NCBI GenBank assembly: GCA_030627145.1
Contig: DAOUSQ010000021.1
Span: 1-10,883, forward strand
Length of the DNA: 10,883 nucleotides
DNA from: Syntrophomonadaceae bacterium
Lineage (GTDB): Bacteria; Bacillota_B; Syntrophomonadia; Syntrophomonadales; Syntrophomonadaceae
Reading direction: 5' to 3'
The notes beneath the pieces are model-generated. The model made no database searches, had not been told where the DNA came from, and saw nothing but the letters and a program-made list of their open reading frames with translations. The position numbers and the translations under genes were made by a program. Every line of letters begins with the position of its first letter. Within the stretch, counting starts at the first letter, position 1. Below are positions 7,923 to 10,883 of this stretch, piece by piece.

Positions 7923-9671
7923 ATGATAAACAGGGATGGAATACTTGACTATATGCGTCAGGAAAGCTACCGGCCGTTAAGCTATAATGAGCTGAGGGAC
8001 GTTTTTGGTGTTGAAGATAATGATGGTGATATTACTTTAAGTAAAGTTCTGGGGAGGCTAGAGAAAGAGGGAGAAATAGTTAAAACCCGTAAAAATAAAT
8101 ATGGCTTACCGGAAATGATGAATCTGGTTAAAGGAGTAATACGGCTAAGCCAGAGAGGATACGGTATATTGGTGCCAGATAAAGTTGGATTGTCCGAGGT
8201 TTTTGTATATGGTAAAGGCTTAAATGGTGCTATGCACAATGACAGGGTAATGGTGCGAACTTATCAAACTGGCGCTGATGGAGAACAGCGACCTGAAGGT
8301 AAGGTAATTCGTATCATAAACAGGGCTACTGGGGAACTAGTGGGTACTATTAAGCGTGGAAAACATTTTTTACAGGTAATTCCTGATGATTCAAGACAGA
8401 TATATCAGGTGTACGTTAAAGCGAGCAAGAAAATTAAACTAAAAAATGGTGATAAAGTCCTGGTAAAAATTACTTCATTTCCTGATAAAGATAGGGCACC
8501 AGAAGGAAAAATTGTAGAGGTCCTGGGGAAGAAGGGTGAACCTGGACTGGATGTTAAGATTATTATAAAAAAGCATGGGTTAAGAACAGTTTTTCCTGAA
8601 GCGGTTATAGAAGAGGCCGTAACAAAAGCCAGGCCTGTAGATCAAGAAGAAATCTTAAGGCGTCGTGATTTAAGAAACGTAAAAATGGTAACCATTGATG
8701 GTGAGGATGCCAAAGATCTAGATGATGCTGTATCAATAAGTAGAACTGACCAGGGCTATCGACTGGGGGTACACATTGCTGATGTTTCTCACTATGTAAG
8801 AGAGGGCAGTAAACTGGATAAAGAAGCATTTGAGAGAGGGACCAGCGTTTACCTGATCGATAAAGTTCTTCCCATGCTGCCAAAAGAACTCTCAAACAAC
8901 ATCTGCAGTTTAAATGCCGGCGAGGACCGTCTAGCCATAAGCTGCATAATGTATATAGATAAAAAGGGTAATGTAATAGAATATGATATCTGCAAGTCAA
9001 TTATTAATGTTAACGAGCGCATGACTTATACAGCTGTTAATAAGATAATTACTGAAGATGACCAGGAACAAAAACAAAAATACAAAGATTTGCTGGAAGA
9101 CTTTTATCTGATGAAAGAGCTGGCCGATATTTTAAGGGAAGAACGGTTGAGTCGTGGAATGCTTGATTTTGATTTTCCAGAAACAAAGGTAATAGTTGAT
9201 GAAAAAGGTTTTCCTGTGGAAATAAAGCGTTTCGAAAGCGGTGTTGGAGAAATGCTAATTGAAGATTTTATGATAAAGGCTAATGAAGTAGTGGCTGAGC
9301 ACATGTTCTGGCAGGAAGCACCGGTATTATACCGGGTTCACGAAAAACCGGAAGAAGAATCACTTAATAACCTGAACAGGGTACTGGGTGTTTTTGGATA
9401 TAAAATTAATTGGAATAAGGTTGAGCCCAGGGTATTCCAGAGAATACTTGCAGATATAAAGGGAAAACCTGAAGAACAAATGATATCATTAATAATGCTT
9501 CGTTCCATGAAACATGCACGTTATGTACCCCAGGCTTTAGGTCACTTTGGGTTGGCTTCCAAGTATTACTGCCATTTTACCAGCCCTATAAGAAGATATC
9601 CTGATCTTATAGTTCACCGCGTTTTAAGCAGTCTGCTTGAGGGCAGTTTAAACATCAATAAAACGAACTAA
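7923..9671 (+). CDS. rnr: Ribonuclease R, N-terminal and main catalytic part; frameshifted
   Basis: RNase R is a processive 3'-to-5' exoribonuclease that degrades structured RNA and nonstop mRNA. This 582-residue frame begins after AAAGGAG (7909-7915) and shows an N-terminal winged-helix region (about 1-65), two cold-shock domains (about 68-130 and 136-205) and most of the RNB domain (from about 245). Catalytic Asp259, Asp265, Asp267 and Asp268 (IDGEDAKDLDDA) keep the spacing of RNase II Asp201/207/209/210; Tyr310 (SVYLID) and Arg557 (FTSPIRRYPD) match the base-stacking Tyr and catalytic Arg. The frame stops at TAA 9669-9671, inside the end of the RNB domain. The missing end, including S1, continues in the +1 frame from at most 9652 to 10038; joined, they give about 704 residues, normal for the family. 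If the break is real, this product lacks the last RNB helices and S1 and is probably impaired. Confidence 0.93.
   Translation: MINRDGILDYMRQESYRPLSYNELRDVFGVEDNDGDITLSKVLGRLEKEGEIVKTRKNKYGLPEMMNLVKGVIRLSQRGYGILVPDKVGLSEVFVYGKGLNGAMHNDRVMVRTYQTGADGEQRPEGKVIRIINRATGELVGTIKRGKHFLQVIPDDSRQIYQVYVKASKKIKLKNGDKVLVKITSFPDKDRAPEGKIVEVLGKKGEPGLDVKIIIKKHGLRTVFPEAVIEEAVTKARPVDQEEILRRRDLRNVKMVTIDGEDAKDLDDAVSISRTDQGYRLGVHIADVSHYVREGSKLDKEAFERGTSVYLIDKVLPMLPKELSNNICSLNAGEDRLAISCIMYIDKKGNVIEYDICKSIINVNERMTYTAVNKIITEDDQEQKQKYKDLLEDFYLMKELADILREERLSRGMLDFDFPETKVIVDEKGFPVEIKRFESGVGEMLIEDFMIKANEVVAEHMFWQEAPVLYRVHEKPEEESLNNLNRVLGVFGYKINWNKVEPRVFQRILADIKGKPEEQMISLIMLRSMKHARYVPQALGHFGLASKYYCHFTSPIRRYPDLIVHRVLSSLLEGSLNINKTN
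9652..9668 (+). other. Frameshift site in rnr
   Basis: Only this 17-base interval is open in both relevant frames: the +1 frame has a TAA at 9649-9651 and the zero frame a TAA at 9669-9671. Removing one A from AAAA at 9660-9663 gives a continuous reading NKRTNLENKMGVYGEHS, which joins the two halves without a gap. A single-base insertion in the A run, genuine or a read error, is the simplest cause. The sequence does not resemble the prfB-type CTTTGA programmed site. Confidence 0.8.
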
Positions 9672-9684
9672 CCTTGAAAATAAG

Positions 9685-10038
9685 ATGGGGGTTTACGGCG
9701 AGCATTCTACTATTCAGGAGATGAAGGCAAAAGAAGCAGAAAGAGAACTGGTAGATATCAAAAAAGCCCAGTATATGCAGCAGTTTCTGGGTGAAGAATT
9801 CACAGGGCGCATATCTTCGGTTACCTCTTTTGGTTTCTTTGTAGAACTAGAAAATACTGTAGAAGGGCTGGTTCATATATCAAGTATTGCTGACGATTAT
9901 TATGAATTTAATGAACGTAATTACACCCTTACGGGAAACCATACAGGAAGGAAATTTGCCATTGGGAATGAAGTCAGGGTGCAGTTGGTGAAAGTAGATG
10001 TAGAGGATATAAAAATAGATTTTGAACTTGTTGATTAG
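9685..10038 (+). CDS. rnr: Ribonuclease R, C-terminal part with S1 domain (frameshifted remainder)
   Basis: This 117-residue frame is the remainder of RNase R. Residues 1-36 hold the end of the RNB domain, including KEAERELVDIKKAQYM, which corresponds to the AERD region carrying the catalytic Glu of RNase II. From about residue 39 an S1 RNA-binding domain follows: EEFTGRISSVTSFGFFVELE, then VEGLVHISSI and the closing VRVQLVKVD. It ends at DFELVD, directly after S1, without the lysine-rich tail of the E. coli protein. There is no ribosome binding site before the ATG at 9685, so separate translation would depend on reinitiation 13 bases after the upstream stop at 9669-9671. I read it as part of the same ancestral gene; the true coding sequence probably begins in this frame at about 9652-9668. 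Confidence 0.88.
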   Translation: MGVYGEHSTIQEMKAKEAERELVDIKKAQYMQQFLGEEFTGRISSVTSFGFFVELENTVEGLVHISSIADDYYEFNERNYTLTGNHTGRKFAIGNEVRVQLVKVDVEDIKIDFELVD

Positions 10039-10060
10039 TTGACTGCTACAGGCAGTTTTC

Positions 10061-10089
10061 TTGATTATGTATCATATCCGGGGTATAAT
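10061..10089 (+). promoter_or_regulatory. Sigma-A promoter for smpB
   Basis: TTGATT (10061-10066) and a perfect TATAAT (10084-10089) are spaced exactly 17 bases. Transcription would begin near 10096 and the leader of about 78 bases would contain the large hairpin at 10114-10156. A second TTGACT at 10039-10044 has no matching -10. smpB therefore appears able to be expressed apart from rnr. Confidence 0.72.
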
Positions 10090-10113
10090 AATATTAATAA
10101 TTAGTGTGTAAAA

Positions 10114-10162
10114 AAACCCTGGCCTTAGGAGCGGCAATATTCTGAGGAGAGGGTTTATTTTT
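10114..10162 (+). terminator. Terminator-like leader hairpin directly before the smpB ribosome binding site
   Basis: AAACCCT (10114-10120) pairs with AGGGTTT (10150-10156). Inside, after a small internal loop, CCTTAG (10123-10128) pairs with CTGAGG (10142-10147) with one wobble, leaving a 13-base loop. A T-rich run (TTTATTTTT, 10154-10162) overlaps and follows the stem, and the smpB ribosome binding site begins at 10164. It could end rnr transcripts, but since the smpB promoter lies upstream, the smpB transcript must also cross it. It may therefore act as an attenuator or as a leader structure affecting stability or translation. Confidence 0.6.
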
Positions 10163-10173
10163 CGAGGTGCAAG

Positions 10174-10647
10174 ATGGGCAAAAAAACAGGTATTAAACCG
10201 GTGGTTGATAACCGCCGGGCAAGACATAATTATCATATAAAAGAAACCTATGAAGCAGGATTGGTACTGTTAGGTACTGAGGTAAAATCTCTGCGTATGG
10301 GTAAAGGAAACCTGCAGGATGCCTATGCTGTTGTCCAGGGGGGAGAAGTCTGGGTTAATAATTTTCATATCAGTCCTTATGAAAAAGGCAACCAGTTTAA
10401 CCATGAACCGTTAAGACCTAAAAAACTTCTCTTAAACCGCAGGGAAATAAATCGCCTGACAGGTTTGCAGCAGGAAAAAGGATATACTTTGATTCCTTTA
10501 AAAATATTTTTTAAAAATGGCCTGGCAAAAATGGACCTGGCTGTTGCTGTAGGTAAAAAACTCTACGATAAGCGGGAAGATATTGCCAGTCGTGATGCCC
10601 AAAGGGATATACAGCGGGCTATGAAAGAAAAAAGTAAATTCTATTAA
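10174..10647 (+). CDS. smpB: SsrA-binding protein SmpB
   Basis: SmpB binds the tRNA-like part of tmRNA and delivers it to ribosomes stalled on broken messages for trans-translation. This 157-residue protein has the normal length and the full pattern: [20 protein letters not shown] at the N-terminus, [20 protein letters not shown] (31-51), the [11 protein letters not shown] segment, [13 protein letters not shown] (80-92) of the OB-fold core, and [20 protein letters not shown] before [10 protein letters not shown]. The basic C-terminal tail ([20 protein letters not shown] and after) is the part that enters the mRNA channel. GAGGTG at 10164-10169 precedes the ATG by 4 bases, rather close. It has its own promoter and a structured leader. 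The gene lies beside rnr, as in Bacillus; RNase R acts with SmpB-tmRNA in degrading nonstop mRNA. tmRNA itself (ssrA) is not in the window. Confidence 0.98.
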   Translation: MGKKTGIKPVVDNRRARHNYHIKETYEAGLVLLGTEVKSLRMGKGNLQDAYAVVQGGEVWVNNFHISPYEKGNQFNHEPLRPKKLLLNRREINRLTGLQQEKGYTLIPLKIFFKNGLAKMDLAVAVGKKLYDKREDIASRDAQRDIQRAMKEKSKFY

Positions 10648-10883
10648 TAACACGAGTTTCGAAATTAACAAAATAATGTTTTTTTATTCCATAAAAAGTA
10701 TTATATAAGTAAGAGGTGAAGGGTTAGGAGTAAGGCGTGAGGCGAATAATTATTAAAAATTAGAAAAATCTTGCTTAGAAGAAATTCTCACCCCTCACGT
10801 AGTATTCTTGGGTAAAAATCATCTATATTTTAGTATTATTTCAAATTAGATATTGTCAACTACAAAACTTGAATTAATAATAA
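10648..10883. other. Non-coding AT-rich region after smpB
   Basis: No credible coding region, tRNA or tmRNA start is seen here. It holds a T7 run at 10679-10685 after a weak AACA/TGTT stem, which may be a poor terminator for smpB, and the heptad repeat element described separately. A TTGACA on the minus strand (10854-10859) with a mediocre -10 sixteen bases away could be a promoter, but AT-rich DNA yields such matches by chance. Confidence 0.6.
10716..10798. repeat. Degenerate G-rich heptad repeat with inverted arm
   Basis: Four consecutive 7-base units, GTGAAGG, GTTAGGA, GTAAGGC and GTGAGGC, run from 10716 to 10743 (consensus about GTRAGGN). After 41 AT-rich bases, two more units, GTGAGAA and GTGAGGG, occur on the opposite strand (TTCTCAC at 10785-10791 and CCCTCAC at 10792-10798). 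The arms can pair in part, for example CGTGAGG (10736-10742) with CCTCACG (10793-10799). The composition differs sharply from the AT-rich surroundings. It resembles dispersed intergenic repeats or a small non-autonomous element, but with one copy in view this cannot be shown. Confidence 0.6.

Noticed and set aside
8605..9000. 131-codon minus-strand open frame opposite rnr
   Set aside because: It is antisense to the RNB catalytic core; its Leu/His/Cys-rich translation resembles no family I know.
9655..9690. Programmed ribosomal frameshift in rnr
   Set aside because: There is no prfB-like CTTTGA, no upstream Shine-Dalgarno-like stimulator close to the site, and no slippery P-site codon before the TAA (AAC to ACT re-pairing is poor). 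A mutation or read error is simpler, though not excluded without reads.
10104..10145. Short frame starting with GTG in the smpB leader (13 codons)
   Set aside because: No ribosome binding site, and it begins only about 8 bases after the predicted transcription start; no codon cluster suggesting a leader peptide.
10667..10685. AACA / TGTT hairpin with T7 run after smpB
   Set aside because: A four-pair AT-rich stem would not be stable enough; the T run alone is common in such spacer DNA.
10716..10798. CRISPR array interpretation of the repeats after smpB
   Set aside because: Units are only 7 bases, tandem without spacers, and in opposite orientations; no cas genes are nearby.
10808..10859. 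Promoter candidates on both strands near the window end, possibly for ssrA or a divergent gene
   Set aside because: The -10 matches are only 4 of 6 in very AT-rich DNA and no downstream gene is visible to support either orientation.

Overview
The window reads as an AT-rich chromosomal segment of a low-GC Firmicute, most likely a member of the Clostridia. The evidence is strong AGGAGG-type ribosome binding sites before most genes, sigma-A style promoters, a cofactor-independent (Mn-type) phosphoglycerate mutase inside a glycolytic operon, a potassium-dependent-type membrane pyrophosphatase, and the secG / esterase / rnr / smpB order known from Bacillus subtilis (secG-yvaK-rnr-smpB). I cannot name a genus. 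All genes lie on the plus strand.

Region 1 (1-3835) is the distal part of a lower-glycolysis operon: the end of pgk, then tpiA, gpmI (overlapping tpiA by 8 bases) and eno. Together they carry triose phosphates to phosphoenolpyruvate. No terminator is visible between eno and the next gene.

Region 2 (3836-6263) holds secG, which has its own extended -10 promoter and a TTG start, and hppA, a K+-dependent-type ion-pumping pyrophosphatase. It closes with a perfect 10-bp hairpin and T-tract, the clearest terminator in the window.

Region 3 (6264-10647) holds an Est30-like carboxylesterase, an HD-domain protein with a strong promoter, RNase R and SmpB. RNase R is broken by a frameshift near 9652-9668: the first frame ends before the C-terminal end of the RNB domain and the S1 domain continues in the +1 frame. 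RNase R and SmpB act with tmRNA in ribosome rescue and decay of nonstop mRNA, so their adjacency is functionally coherent. Two leaders deserve attention. The HD-gene/rnr gap contains a terminator with upstream segments that could form an alternative pairing. The smpB leader has a strong promoter followed by a long hairpin and T-tract directly before the ribosome binding site.

Region 4 (10648-10883) is non-coding AT-rich sequence carrying a degenerate G-rich heptad repeat on one strand and two more units inverted 41 bases later. No tmRNA gene start is visible before the window ends.

Most of the window is conserved housekeeping DNA and I see no convincing new multi-gene system. The best leads are the broken rnr, the two leader structures and the heptad repeat.
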